Translations under genes and position numbers: made by a program
NCBI GenBank assembly: GCA_016721725.1
Contig: JADKHN010000001.1
Location: 434,001-498,000 of the forward strand
DNA length: 64,000 nucleotides
Reading direction: 5' to 3'
DNA from: Chitinophagaceae bacterium
Lineage (GTDB): Bacteria > Bacteroidota > Bacteroidia > Chitinophagales > Chitinophagaceae
In this document: positions 1 to 9,810 of the stretch, in pieces
Position numbering within the stretch: the stretch's first letter is position 1
Layout: every line of letters begins with the position of its first letter
Notes under the pieces: model-generated
The model's database searches: none
What the model was told of the DNA's origin: nothing
What the model saw: only the letters and a program-made list of their open reading frames with translations

Positions 1-3000
1 TGTCGAGATCGATGTAATTGGGAACACCGTCACCGTCAAAATCAGGACGGTTCAAGCCGGTTCCGGTATTGGAGGCCCCGGTATTGTTGGCGTCTACATT
101 TTGAGAAAGGCCATCGCCATCGGTATCGGTGAAGTTATCGATCTTGCCATCGCCGTTGGTATCCACACCATAGGCTTCCACCACATCGGGGATACCATCA
201 TTGTCACTGTCCAGGTCACGCATATTGATGATGCCGTCCAGGTCAACATCAAAGCGGTCATCAACCCCGTCGGTATTGCTGTCAATACGACCCGGGAAAG
301 TAGCATCAAGATAATTGGGGATCCCGTCATTATCTGAATCTCCCTCGGCCTGGAAAATATCATTTACATAATCATTATTATTGTCCACGTATCCCGGAGA
401 AGCTGCGTCATAGGCATCCATGACGCCATTGGCCGGGTTGACATCCAGGAAGGCTGCCGCCAGGTTGCTCTCCACCCAGTCGGGAATACCGTCCTGGTCT
501 TCATCCACATTACAGGTAATGGTTACCGTTACCTGCTGACAGGCGGTATTGTTACAATCGCCTTCTGCCCGAACATAATACGTTGTTGTGGTCGTGGGCG
601 AGACGGATATCGACGCGCCGGTCCCTACAAGGGTTCCGCCGCAGGAGCCGGAATACCAATTCCAGCTGGCGCCGGTACCCAGGGATCCTCCGGTAATACC
701 GAGATTGACCGAAAAGCCGGCACAGATATTATCCTTGTTCTTGGTGGCGGAGGTTGCCGCAAAGGAGATCATCTTTCCTGACAGTAACATTCCCGGCGAC
801 GTATAACGACAGGCCACGATTCCCATATTGCCACTGGCCGCCATGATCACCCGGTAATACTTTCCGGTATCAGCCGGTGTCACCGGATTGATGGTATAAG
901 TTGATGAGGTTGCACCCAAAATATCGGAGTAGGGGCCCGCAAGCACATTTGCCACCTGCCATTGATAAACTTTTGAACCGGGTACCACGGTGGTATCCGA
1001 TAAAGTAGACGTGAATGTCACTGCCATTCCCACACATCCTGTTCCCACACTCACGGTGGGCAAAGGATCACAAATGCCATACTGAACATCATCGATGGCG
1101 AAATCATTACCGCAACCACCCGGACCCGCATTGAGCATTTCCATGATGACATTGGTATAGCCGGCCGGCATCACCCATTTCATACCCAGTTGTTGCCAGG
1201 AATTGCTGGTGATATTGGCTGTTGTAAACTGGGTAATGGTAAGGCCGGTGGCCAGGTCTCTCATCCGGATCAGGAATTTGGGATATTTGAAACCGCCCAG
1301 TCCGTTACAGGTTACCTGGTAGGTCGCGTTGCCCAAAAAAGCCGTCCAGAAGGACATGGAATATTGTTGTCCGGGACAGGCAACGGGCAAAGTATCCCTG
1401 TAGAATACATTGGCCGGAGCATCGGCGTTCACCACCATCATCCGGCCATTCACATCACCGGTATGATCGGTGAGGCTGATCCAGTCGGCCAGGTTACCCA
1501 GGTTGGCGTTATTGGTTATACTGAACCGGTTGGTTCCAACCGGCTGGGTAGCTGTTCCCGTATATTGCGTACTCATGGATGGTGAAGCAGGTAATGAAGC
1601 GGATAATCCCACGCCCGTTCCAAATGTATTGGTATATAATACCTGGCTCAGTGTTCCGCATGGAGGAGTCGTCGGTGTCAATACGATCACAAACGGTGTG
1701 GGCTGACTTTCTCCCACGTCATCCGGTTTGCCGTTCTGATTCAGATCGGGTGTTGAACCATTGGTTGATGAATCCCGCAGGGCTACACTGTTCCATGCGG
1801 TACCCGTAGCAACGGCGGAATTGTTATAGACAACGCCCGACAGTATATTTGACAGGCGGCAGGAAATACGAATGGTAAAATTATTATTGGAAGCCGGATA
1901 ATTGGGCAGGGTTTGAGTGGCCGGGTTCAAGAGTGTCACGTTGGTGGTTCCATTATACCCGGCATTCAAAGTAAGTCCGGCCGGATTATTGGTGAAAACC
2001 GCGGTAACATTAGACACGTTGGCGTTGGTATTGATCCTGCCCAAACTGTCTTTCACCTGGATATTCAGCACCGGACGGTTACCCATATTCTGTACAAAGA
2101 CATCATACACCACATCATATTGATTGGGTGTTCCGGTAGGGGTTACCGAGATGAGCCGTTTTGCCGCACCAATTCCATGTATGATCTGGGTCATATCCAC
2201 GGACCTTACCCCTTTGGTAGAGGCATAGGTATAGGACACAAAGTTGGTATCCGCCGTGATCGGGTCCAGTCGCCGGTAGGTGCAGGCGTTGCTGTAAGCG
2301 GATACAATATCACCATCAGCATATGCCAAACCCACCAGGGAAGTGGAGCCACTGGGTAAACGGGTGGTGTCAATATAAGTCGCTTTGATATGTCGTGTGG
2401 GTCCTCCCCAGCTCTGGTAATCGGGTGTATAGAGTTTGTTGTCGTAATTATAGTACATCTGGCCGTTGGGGATCATGGTGATATCCCCGCTTCCCACATT
2501 GAATAAGGTGTCGCCTATACCACCGGGGCCGGTGGTGAAATCCAGCGTATCGGCGATATTATAGATACCGGCCGCGAAATCGATCGGGCGCAGGTACGCT
2601 TTACTGCAAGGCGCAGCAGGAAATTCGATCGCCCAGCCGAGGCCGGTATTATCGAATGCCACACCCGCCATGTCATAAGGAAAGGAACGGACGGTATCCA
2701 ATAATGCTCCCGAAGTGGCAAATGTTGTATCAGGCCTCCATCTCCAAACATAAGTTCTTGTACTGGGTGTATAGGTGGTCCAAAGGAAATATAACTTTTG
2801 GTCTTTCGGGTTAAAAGAAATACTAGACAAACTGATGGTGAACCTGTTGGTGGTAGAGGATGGCCCGATCTTCAGCCTTGGCCGGTATGCATTGGGAAAT
2901 GTTGCCCTCGTCATATTCGGCGAAACATAACCGAAAAAATAGACCGAATCGGTTCCGCTTCCGCAGTTGTTTCTTCCTATACTCACCGGAGTATTCAGGG

Positions 3001-3073
3001 TGGCAGTTTGAGCCAAAACATCCTGCACGAAGCAGAACGACGTAATCAAGATAAAAAGTACAATTTTTCTCAT
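1..3073 (-). CDS. Large secreted surface protein with thrombospondin type 3 Ca-binding repeats (C-terminus off window)
   Basis: Reading from the ATG at 3073, the frame stays open to the window edge (about 1024 codons). It starts with an N-terminal signal peptide ending near VLAQ. An N-terminal region of beta-rich repeats resembles SMP-30/beta-propeller surface proteins. A DUF11-like segment follows (QNMGNRPVLNIQVKDSL), then a carbohydrate-binding-like module with paired Cys, and Ig-like segments. The last roughly 150 residues before the edge are Asp/Asn-rich thrombospondin type 3 repeats (for example DSDNDGIPN and DTNGDGKID), which bind Ca2+ in known members. Such Bacteroidota proteins usually end in a gliding/T9SS C-terminal sorting domain, which would lie outside this window. 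The role is inferred as cell-surface or secreted adhesion; no enzyme motif is seen. It is divergent from the next gene. Confidence 0.85.
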   Translation of the reverse strand, partial: MRKIVLFILITSFCFVQDVLAQTATLNTPVSIGRNNCGSGTDSVYFFGYVSPNMTRATFPNAYRPRLKIGPSSTTNRFTISLSSISFNPKDQKLYFLWTTYTPSTRTYVWRWRPDTTFATSGALLDTVRSFPYDMAGVAFDNTGLGWAIEFPAAPCSKAYLRPIDFAAGIYNIADTLDFTTGPGGIGDTLFNVGSGDITMIPNGQMYYNYDNKLYTPDYQSWGGPTRHIKATYIDTTRLPSGSTSLVGLAYADGDIVSAYSNACTYRRLDPITADTNFVSYTYASTKGVRSVDMTQIIHGIGAAKRLISVTPTGTPNQYDVVYDVFVQNMGNRPVLNIQVKDSLGRINTNANVSNVTAVFTNNPAGLTLNAGYNGTTNVTLLNPATQTLPNYPASNNNFTIRISCRLSNILSGVVYNNSAVATGTAWNSVALRDSSTNGSTPDLNQNGKPDDVGESQPTPFVIVLTPTTPPCGTLSQVLYTNTFGTGVGLSASLPASPSMSTQYTGTATQPVGTNRFSITNNANLGNLADWISLTDHTGDVNGRMMVVNADAPANVFYRDTLPVACPGQQYSMSFWTAFLGNATYQVTCNGLGGFKYPKFLIRMRDLATGLTITQFTTANITSNSWQQLGMKWVMPAGYTNVIMEMLNAGPGGCGNDFAIDDVQYGICDPLPTVSVGTGCVGMAVTFTSTLSDTTVVPGSKVYQWQVANVLAGPYSDILGATSSTYTINPVTPADTGKYYRVIMAASGNMGIVACRYTSPGMLLSGKMISFAATSATKNKDNICAGFSVNLGITGGSLGTGASWNWYSGSCGGTLVGTGASISVSPTTTTTYYVRAEGDCNNTACQQVTVTITCNVDEDQDGIPDWVESNLAAAFLDVNPANGVMDAYDAASPGYVDNNNDYVNDIFQAEGDSDNDGIPNYLDATFPGRIDSNTDGVDDRFDVDLDGIINMRDLDSDNDGIPDVVEAYGVDTNGDGKIDNFTDTDGDGLSQNVDANNTGASNTGTGLNRPDFDGDGVPNYIDLD

Positions 3074-3593
3074 ACAATGGCTGTTTACAGAGGATTGGAT
3101 ATTGCTTGAAACATGGTCTGCGCGGCTGGTGTAAAACCGGCTTCACACCTTTTCGACACAGGGTTTTCAGTATTTAATAGTTGGATACCCCATACCTGAA
3201 AAATCTTAACCTGAAGTACAGGCCGGCTTGCCTGAGGCGCATATGCTGAAATCAGCATTACAGGGAGGTTTTGATTTTTCATTTACCGGATATTGATGGG
3301 CACAGGGTACTATGCTTAATATCAAAAACGACAAAAAGGTCAATTAATTGTAATGTTGAAAAAAAAAAATTGTGGTTTTCATAATCTGATTTTTCGTAGA
3401 AACACTAAGTAGTTTTACGAATTAAAAAAAATAAAATACATTCTATCAGCCAGTTACAATTCCCGGGGCTTTTGTTTACCGGAACCAATTACCTCATGGG
3501 CACTGGTTTTCCGTGCGAAACGGATAACGATTGATACAATATTTACAGTAGTGAAACGTTAATTTACCTGAGACTACCTGAATCCTATATTTT
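3074..3593. other. Divergent intergenic region, AT-rich, no gene seen
   Basis: This 520-bp gap separates two divergent surface-protein genes. Its middle (about 3340-3470) is strongly AT-rich with an A-run, and it must hold the promoters of both genes, but I cannot place a convincing TAnnTTTG element. A 65-codon open frame on the minus strand (3085-3282) has no supporting features and is treated as chance. Confidence 0.5.
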
Positions 3594-5633
3594 ATGAAAA
3601 AAATTTACCTGACACTCGCTGTCATTGGTCTTATGGCCAGTACAGTCAACGCGCAACTTACTGTAACCGCCACAGCCACCAACCCGACCATTTGCCTGGG
3701 CAGTTCCACTTCCATTTCAGCGACGGCCACGCCGGTTGACTATACTATGACCTCGATCGCCCTGAACATGCAACCGCTCTGGGGCGTCAATTACCTGGCT
3801 GAGAATGGTGTTGCTGTTACACCCCTGTCTGCAGGCAATCTCGATGACGGCCGCTGGGAGAACATCAGCCTGCCCTTTAATTTTACCTTCTACGGAAACA
3901 TTTATAATTCGATCCACGTCAGTACCAATGGCTGGATCGGAATGGGATCAACCAATACCCTCAGCACCGGTTTCGGATTCCCATTGCCCAGCGCCTCACT
4001 GCCCAATGCGGTGATCCATGCCATCACTTCCGATATCGATTTCAGGAGTCCGACCACTTCCTCGTTGGAATATTTTGAGGACGGATCCTATCCCAACCGG
4101 ATCTTCGTAGTATCGTATAACAACCTCAAATTCTTATCCGCTGCCGGTACTGCCAATGTGCAGGTCATCTTTTATGAAACCAGCAACATCATCGAGATCC
4201 ATACCCAGGATTGTACGAACACCACCAAACTGAAGGCCCAGGGGATCGAAAATGGTTCCGGTTCAAGCGCCAAAGTGGTTCCGGGCAAGAACAATACCGC
4301 CAACTGGGCGACACTGCCTTCCGTTGTTCCCTGTGCCTACCAGTTCACACCCGATAATATCACTTTCTCCTGGTCGCCGGCTACGGGATTGAATACCACC
4401 ACCGGACCCACCGTGATCGCTACACCAACTGTAACCACAACCTATACCGTAACGGCAACCAACACGGTCACACTCGCCACCGGAAACAATACAGCCACCA
4501 TCACGATCGATCCCGCATCCTTTGTACTGGCAGCCACACCGGGGGGCGCACAGATCTGCCACAACATCAGCATCAGTCCGGGCGGAACCTATTACCGCGA
4601 CATCAGCAATTGTAACCTGATCGCCAATATCACACCATCCGGCGGAAGCCCGGTGAGCAACTCGATCAATACCTGTATCTCCCTGGCAACAGGTTCGAGT
4701 AAACGCGGAACGACCAATTTATACGGAGCCCGGCAATATGACATAGAACCGCTGATCAATCCCGCCACTTCCACGGCGAGCATAAAACTCTATTACCTGC
4801 AGAGTGAATTCAACGATTTCAATACCCGGGCTGCTGACAGCGGTCACAGGCTTCTGCCTACCGGACCTGCCGATGCAACCGGTATCAGCAACCTGATGAT
4901 CCGTCAATTCCATGGTACGGGAACCAACCCGCTCAATTATACCGGCGCTTCACAGGATTTCACCACGGCATTCGGAGGCTTTACCGTAGTTTGGAACGCC
5001 ACCAACAGCCTCTGGGAAGTCACTGTACCGGTCACCGGATTCTCAGGCTTCTACCTCACCAGCAAGAAAACGGGTTCACTGGCCCTCAACCTGGATTATT
5101 TCAAAGGGGTTCAGATCGACAAGAAACATCTGCTGAACTGGAAGGTCATTTGTACCTCTGCCGAGGCCAAATTTGAGATCATGCGCAGCGGCGACGGGGT
5201 TAATTATTCCGTGATCGGCCAACTCACCGCCAGCCAGCTCAGGTGTAACGAACCCTTCGATTTCACCGATGAATTTCCGCTGAAAGGGGCCAATTACTAT
5301 CGCATCAAAATGATCGATGTGGATGGCAAGACCACCCTGACCAATATCGTATTGCTCACGCTGAAGACGGCCCGTTTTGAACTGGTTGGACTCAATCCCA
5401 ACCTCATCCGGACGGAAAATCCGAAACTCAGGTGCAATGCGACGGAAAAAAATGAACTGAAGATCATCGTTTCCGATTTCACGGGCAGGATCATGCAGCA
5501 ACAGGTGGTAGCCGTTCAACCGGGCCTCAATGAGATCGTGATCAACAGCAGTACGCTGAGTGCAGGCGCATACCTGGTAACCGCCATCATGGCGGGTGAA
5601 AAACCACAGACCCTGCGCCTGGTGAAACAATAA
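3594..5633 (+). CDS. T9SS-exported protein with Ig-like repeats and C-terminal sorting domain
   Basis: The 679-residue protein has a clear signal peptide (MKKIYLTLAVIGLM..VNAQ). Residues about 55-240 form a domain with an SLPFNFTFYGN..STNGWIG pattern, seen in Bacteroidota surface proteins (nidogen-like fold likely). A Thr-rich PKD/Ig-like segment follows, with the WSPATGLNTTTGPTVIATP signature of SprB-like repeats. Near residue 505 there is a linker typical of T9SS proteins (the LLNWK..FEIMRSGDG pattern), and the last 80 residues form a type A sorting domain ending TLRLVKQ. The expected location is the outer surface or medium after T9SS export. No catalytic motif is visible. A terminator hairpin follows directly, so it appears monocistronic. 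Confidence 0.88.
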   Translation: MKKIYLTLAVIGLMASTVNAQLTVTATATNPTICLGSSTSISATATPVDYTMTSIALNMQPLWGVNYLAENGVAVTPLSAGNLDDGRWENISLPFNFTFYGNIYNSIHVSTNGWIGMGSTNTLSTGFGFPLPSASLPNAVIHAITSDIDFRSPTTSSLEYFEDGSYPNRIFVVSYNNLKFLSAAGTANVQVIFYETSNIIEIHTQDCTNTTKLKAQGIENGSGSSAKVVPGKNNTANWATLPSVVPCAYQFTPDNITFSWSPATGLNTTTGPTVIATPTVTTTYTVTATNTVTLATGNNTATITIDPASFVLAATPGGAQICHNISISPGGTYYRDISNCNLIANITPSGGSPVSNSINTCISLATGSSKRGTTNLYGARQYDIEPLINPATSTASIKLYYLQSEFNDFNTRAADSGHRLLPTGPADATGISNLMIRQFHGTGTNPLNYTGASQDFTTAFGGFTVVWNATNSLWEVTVPVTGFSGFYLTSKKTGSLALNLDYFKGVQIDKKHLLNWKVICTSAEAKFEIMRSGDGVNYSVIGQLTASQLRCNEPFDFTDEFPLKGANYYRIKMIDVDGKTTLTNIVLLTLKTARFELVGLNPNLIRTENPKLRCNATEKNELKIIVSDFTGRIMQQQVVAVQPGLNEIVINSSTLSAGAYLVTAIMAGEKPQTLRLVKQ

Positions 5634-5658
5634 ACGCTAACCCCCAATGATAAAACCG

Positions 5659-5690
5659 AAGAGCAGTGATGACCACTGCTCTTTGTTTTT
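5659..5690 (+). terminator. Rho-independent terminator after the T9SS protein
   Basis: A perfect 10-bp stem AAGAGCAGTG/CACTGCTCTT with a 5-nt loop is followed by TGTTTTT, 25 nt after the stop codon. Confidence 0.85.
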
Positions 5691-5756
5691 ACAGCCGGCG
5701 GGTTTTATGAACAGTTACAACAAGTTATTGTATTTTTACACTATAATAACAGCCAT

Positions 5757-6857
5757 ATGAGCGCTCCTTTCGAAAACAAGCCCGTCATCGGTTTCACCTG
5801 TGGAGATGTAAACGGGATCGGTATTGAACTACTGATCAAGACCCTGTCCGACAGCCGGATGCCCGACCTTTGCACCCCCGTGATCTTCGCCAATAATAAA
5901 GTGATCAATTTTTACCGGAAGAGCCTGCCTGAGAACAACCTCAATTTCACCACCATTAAGGAAACGGGCCGTTACAATAATAAACAACTCAATCTTTTCA
6001 ATTGCTGGGAAGAGGATGTGAACATCACACCTGGCATACTGAATGAGATCGGCGGAAAATACGCGATCAAAAGTCTGACCGCCGCCGTAGAGGCATTGAA
6101 GGATGGAAAGATATCCGGGCTGGTGACTGCGCCCATTCATAAAAAAAACATCCAGTCGGCCGACTTCAATTTCACCGGGCATACCCCCTATCTGAAATCG
6201 GTCTTTGGCGCCGCGGATGTGGCCATGTTCATGATCGCGGAGAATATGCGGGTGGCCCTGCTCACCGAGCATGTTGCCGTTAAAGACATTGCCCAGCACA
6301 TCAGCCGGGAAAAGATCGTGAGCAAGCTGCATGTCATCAACAATTCCCTGAAACGCGATTTCGGGATCAATAAACCCAGGATCGCCGTATTGGCGCTCAA
6401 CCCGCATGCGGGAGATGAAGGATTGATTGGAAAAGAAGAAGAAGAGATCATCAAACCGGCCGTCAAGGACGCCAAACAGCGGGATGTATTTTGTTTCGGC
6501 CCCTATTCGGCCGATGCCTTTTTCGCCCGCGGGCAGCATGAAAAATTTGATGGTGTGCTGGCGCTTTATCACGACCAGGGACTGATCCCGTTCAAATCAC
6601 TCTCGATCGGCGAGGGCGTGAATTATACGGCAGGACTACCGGCAGTAAGAACCTCTCCCGATCATGGCGTAGCCTTTGATATAGCCGGAAAAGGCATTGC
6701 CGATGAAACTTCTTTCCGCGAAGCCATCTATCGCTGTATCGACATCATCAATACCCGAAGGGAATATGATGAGCAATACAAGAACCCGTTGAAGAAGATG
6801 AGTTCGACCGTAGTGGCCAACTCCATCGATCAGAAAATATCGGATATACCCGAGTAA
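5757..6857 (+). CDS. pdxA: 4-hydroxythreonine-4-phosphate dehydrogenase PdxA
   Basis: This NAD-dependent, divalent-metal enzyme of the DXP-dependent pyridoxal phosphate pathway oxidises 4-phosphohydroxy-L-threonine. The 366 residues match the family length. The metal-binding histidines are visible at H172 (LLTEHVAV), H217 (LNPHAGDEG) and H272 (LYHDQGL), in positions matching the E. coli enzyme. The substrate loops APIHKKNIQ..FTGHT (126-143) and the C-terminal AGLPAVRTSPDHG are intact. The start ATG lies 66 nt after the upstream terminator, with a TATTTTTA -7-like element just before it. No pdxJ or other vitamin B6 gene is adjacent. Cytoplasmic; identification is confident. Confidence 0.95.
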   Translation: MSAPFENKPVIGFTCGDVNGIGIELLIKTLSDSRMPDLCTPVIFANNKVINFYRKSLPENNLNFTTIKETGRYNNKQLNLFNCWEEDVNITPGILNEIGGKYAIKSLTAAVEALKDGKISGLVTAPIHKKNIQSADFNFTGHTPYLKSVFGAADVAMFMIAENMRVALLTEHVAVKDIAQHISREKIVSKLHVINNSLKRDFGINKPRIAVLALNPHAGDEGLIGKEEEEIIKPAVKDAKQRDVFCFGPYSADAFFARGQHEKFDGVLALYHDQGLIPFKSLSIGEGVNYTAGLPAVRTSPDHGVAFDIAGKGIADETSFREAIYRCIDIINTRREYDEQYKNPLKKMSSTVVANSIDQKISDIPE

Positions 6858-6906
6858 ATAAATGGATGATCATGGCCTGAAACTTTCGGGTTCAATCCCT
6901 GGCAGC

Positions 6907-7608
6907 CTAATTACTGAAAACCGAATCGGGAAGCCCCTTATTGATCGTATAATTAGTAATGGTGATCTCGGCCCTGCCTTTTTTGGTTTTCCCTTTTACC
7001 TCTTCCTTCTTTCCCTCGCTGTCCACTTCAAAATCGAAGGTCATCCCCTTTGGCATTTTATAATCGCGGGTATTGAATGAGAAAATGATCTTATCCGGTA
7101 ACGCGTAAGCCTTGTATTTTCCATAACTCAATTCCAGCTCATAACTGCCGCTTTCCCGGGTGGTTGTCCTTGTTTTTAAAATAACGAGTGCTGAAACATC
7201 GATGTATAAAGTGGAAAGGACCAGGTCCGATTCTTCATCCTCCGGTAACAGCTTAACCACTTTTACGGGCACCCCGCCGACCTGGTCATTTCCCCCATCC
7301 AGTATGGTGAACTTTCCGCTGTTCAGCATGGTACCCAGGTTGATGCTAACCGCTCCCTTCGGAACAAAGGAAATGCCTTTTTCGTTTTTGATCCTGAGCT
7401 GGCCGGGTTTTTTAAAATAGATCCGGACCCCTGAAATGGGTACTTTTAAGAAAGCGACATTGGTCTTCATCCTGCCGCTGGCTTCATAATCATTTACCTG
7501 GTTGAGTTTGGCCCTGACCTGCTGAACCAGCTGATTTATTTCCTGCGCACGCAAATCCCCCGGACAGAACAGGATGACGGCAACAAGTAAACGGATTATT
7601 TTTTTCAT
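6907..7608 (-). CDS. LolA-like periplasmic outer-membrane lipoprotein carrier family protein
   Basis: I place the start at the ATG at 7608 (MKKIIRLLVAVILF), which gives a signal peptide ending LRAQ and a 233-residue product. Longer in-frame starts only add non-signal sequence inside the upstream gene. The mature part has the LolA/LolB-like pattern: repeated VNDYEASGRMKT, LRIKNEKG, and alternating beta-strands with a GKYKAYALPDKI segment. The start overlaps the permease stop (TGATATG), so the two genes are translationally coupled. Proteins of this fold beside ABC-2 exporters may help periplasmic transit of lipid-like substrates; that role is inferred. It is the last gene of a long minus-strand cluster. 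Confidence 0.7.
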   Translation of the reverse strand: MKKIIRLLVAVILFCPGDLRAQEINQLVQQVRAKLNQVNDYEASGRMKTNVAFLKVPISGVRIYFKKPGQLRIKNEKGISFVPKGAVSINLGTMLNSGKFTILDGGNDQVGGVPVKVVKLLPEDEESDLVLSTLYIDVSALVILKTRTTTRESGSYELELSYGKYKAYALPDKIIFSFNTRDYKMPKGMTFDFEVDSEGKKEEVKGKTKKGRAEITITNYTINKGLPDSVFSN

Positions 7609-7609
7609 A

Positions 7610-8491
7610 TCAGGACAGAATATCTTTTTTTCTGAAAACAAAGACCGAGGCGGAAACGAAAAATACAATGTAGGCTAAAAGCACACCGATGCTCTTTAGA
7701 ATAGCCGGCCCGTTTTGTAAAGAACCTTTGATCGTCTGGCCATCGGCATCAACCCCAATATAAAAAAACCCTTTCCAGCCCAGCATATAAGTCGTGAACA
7801 GGTAGGGCCGCAGATATTTGTCATACAAGGGGATCTGCATTTCGCTGATCAGGGTGCAAACGATGATGATACACACCGTTGCCACAATCGGACCGATGGA
7901 ATTATCCGATAAGGTGGACAATAAAAGGGAAAGGGAAGCCACCATGATCAGGGCCAGGGAGGCGAAACCGAATGCGGCGAAATAGCGCCAGAGCACATCC
8001 GCTTTTTCGATCTGGTGAAGCTCAGTTGACTTGGCCACCACCACATCGTTGGCGCCGAAGAGCACCAGGCTTAGCACCAAAGCGATCAGGGCCATCCAGA
8101 ACAGCAGGGCGATCACATAAAAGACCGAAGCCATGAATTTGGCCAGGATGATCTGGCTTCGGCTTACGGGTTTTGAAGCCAGTAACCGAAGTGTTCCCAT
8201 ATTGGCTTCCCCCGAAACAATATCACCGGCGACCAGCGCTACCAGGATAGGAACATGAATGAGCAGGAGATTGAGGATGGTAAAGCAGATCCAATATCCA
8301 TTATTGATCTGATCATAGGGAATGAAAAAACCGTCATCTAGAAAACCCAGCATGAATTCGAGGTATTGCCTGCCATTGACCAATAAGGCCAGCTGGATCA
8401 GCAGGATGAATGCAGCAATGGCTGCAAAAGCGATATAGGTTCTGGGTTTCCTGAATATCTTGAACAATTCAATCTGTAAAAGCTTCCACAT
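7610..8491 (-). CDS. ABC-2 type transporter permease
   Basis: The 293-residue integral membrane protein has about six hydrophobic segments. The first (residues about 18-40) follows a basic N-terminus typical of NosY/YhaP-type permeases. The motif SGEANMGTLRLLASKPVSRSQ after the second segment is the conserved cytoplasmic loop of the ABC2_membrane family. The start lies 23 nt inside the upstream ATPase gene, so the pair is co-translated. The substrate is unknown; relatives export drugs, lipids or peptides. Confidence 0.88.
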   Translation of the reverse strand: MWKLLQIELFKIFRKPRTYIAFAAIAAFILLIQLALLVNGRQYLEFMLGFLDDGFFIPYDQINNGYWICFTILNLLLIHVPILVALVAGDIVSGEANMGTLRLLASKPVSRSQIILAKFMASVFYVIALLFWMALIALVLSLVLFGANDVVVAKSTELHQIEKADVLWRYFAAFGFASLALIMVASLSLLLSTLSDNSIGPIVATVCIIIVCTLISEMQIPLYDKYLRPYLFTTYMLGWKGFFYIGVDADGQTIKGSLQNGPAILKSIGVLLAYIVFFVSASVFVFRKKDILS

Positions 8492-9401
8492 GCCCGGGTC
8501 GTGTTGTAAGTGATAAAAAATAATCCTCCAAAGTAGAACTGGGTTTTACGGAAATGACCTGAACCTTCATGCGAACGAGGTCTGAAACCAATTCGGGAAC
8601 CTTTTTTAGGTCCATCTTTAATTGTATGCCATCTCCCGTCGTCTGCACCAGATCCTTCCAGCCGGTTTGTTGTAATTTTTGCCGGGTTTCCACATCATTA
8701 CCGGTGTCCAGTTGTACCAGCGACCGCGTAGGATCGAGCAATGCAGACACTTCGCCTTCCACCATTTTACGTCCCTGGTGAATGATCAGCATCCGGTTCG
8801 CCGTCAATTCGATCTCGCTGAGCAAATGGGATGAAATGAGTATGGTCTTTCCTTCATCCCTGCTGAGGCTACGGATCAGGTTACGGATATCCGCGATGCC
8901 CTGGGGATCAAGTCCGTTCACCGGCTCATCCAGTAGTATCAAGGGGGGATCATGTACCAAAGCGACAGCGATACCCAATCGCTGTTTCATGCCCTGGCTG
9001 AAAGTCTTCACTTTACCGGAAGCCCTTCCGGCCAGTCCAACCATGTCCAGTTTATGCATGAATAACCGTCGGTCCGCTTTAAGTCCGCTCAATTTTGCAA
9101 ATAAGGCCAGGTTCTCATAAGCGGAAAGATATTTATACAGGTCAGGCTTTTCGATCAGCGCCCCCACCTGCCTGAGTATTGAGCTGCGGTGACTGTTCAG
9201 GTCCTTTCCAAAAATCCGGATCTCCCCGCTGCTGGGTTTTACCAGGGAAAGAAGCATACGGATGGTTGTTGATTTTCCGGCGCCGTTCTGGCCAAGGAAT
9301 CCGTAGATATCGCCTTCATGAACGGTGAAAGAAAGATCATCTACGGCAAGGGTATCCCCGAACTGTTTACTGAGGTGCCGGACACTGATCACGGGAGGCA
9401 T
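8469..9401 (-). CDS. ABC transporter ATP-binding protein
   Basis: The 310-residue nucleotide-binding subunit pairs with the overlapping permease. Walker A is GQNGAGKST (near residue 38), the signature is FSQGMKQR, Walker B is LILLDEPVNGLDPQG, and the H-loop is SSHLL. The extra C-terminal domain after residue 220 is usual for the bacitracin/CcmA-type ABC-2 exporter ATPases. The gene follows the winged-helix regulator gene by 97 nt, a gap without a visible terminator, so it may be read through from the same operon. Confidence 0.92.
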   Translation of the reverse strand: MPPVISVRHLSKQFGDTLAVDDLSFTVHEGDIYGFLGQNGAGKSTTIRMLLSLVKPSSGEIRIFGKDLNSHRSSILRQVGALIEKPDLYKYLSAYENLALFAKLSGLKADRRLFMHKLDMVGLAGRASGKVKTFSQGMKQRLGIAVALVHDPPLILLDEPVNGLDPQGIADIRNLIRSLSRDEGKTILISSHLLSEIELTANRMLIIHQGRKMVEGEVSALLDPTRSLVQLDTGNDVETRQKLQQTGWKDLVQTTGDGIQLKMDLKKVPELVSDLVRMKVQVISVKPSSTLEDYFLSLTTRPGHVEAFTD

Positions 9402-9498
9402 GTTTTAGGTTATTCTCAAAGGTATAACGGATGAAGCAATGGAAAGTTTAAAACTTATTGCACACTGAAAATGAACGGGTTCAAAAAAACATTACTGT

Positions 9499-9798
9499 TC
9501 AGGAATTACCAGATGGATTCATATAGGACTGCAACGCCCTGACATAATTCTCAAAAGCCTCAATGCCCTTCTTGGTGATCCTGCACAGGGTCTGCGGATA
9601 GTTATTGCTGAATTGCTTGGTCACATCAATATAACCGGCTTCTTTGAGCTTATTGATCTGTACACTCAGATTGCCGGCCGAGGCATTGGTCTTTTCTTTC
9701 AGGAAAGTGAACTCCGACTCCTTCACACTGATGAGCAGGCTCATGACAGCCAGGCGCAACTGGGAGTGCAATAAAGGGTCTAGTTCTTTGAATTCCAT
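9499..9798 (-). CDS. Winged-helix transcriptional regulator (HTH_34/PF13601 type)
   Basis: This 99-residue single-domain DNA-binding protein has the pattern LRLAVMSLL..EFTFLKEKTNASAGNLSVQINKLKEAGYI: recognition helix around residues 40-58, wing around 62-80. The family is related to ArsR/MarR regulators and, in Bacteroidota, often sits beside ABC exporters or multi-spanning membrane proteins. It lies 12 nt after the upstream membrane-protein gene and just ahead of the ABC transporter, so it probably controls its own operon. The inducer is unknown. Confidence 0.85.
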   Translation of the reverse strand: MEFKELDPLLHSQLRLAVMSLLISVKESEFTFLKEKTNASAGNLSVQINKLKEAGYIDVTKQFSNNYPQTLCRITKKGIEAFENYVRALQSYMNPSGNS

Positions 9799-9810
9799 TG
9801 AAACCGGTGG

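Noticed and set aside
3085..3282. 65-codon open frame on the minus strand upstream of the first gene
   Set aside because: It has no signal, domain or start context and lies in a divergent promoter region.
3340..3470. Replication origin in the AT-rich stretch
   Set aside because: No DnaA boxes, dnaA or parAB genes are near.
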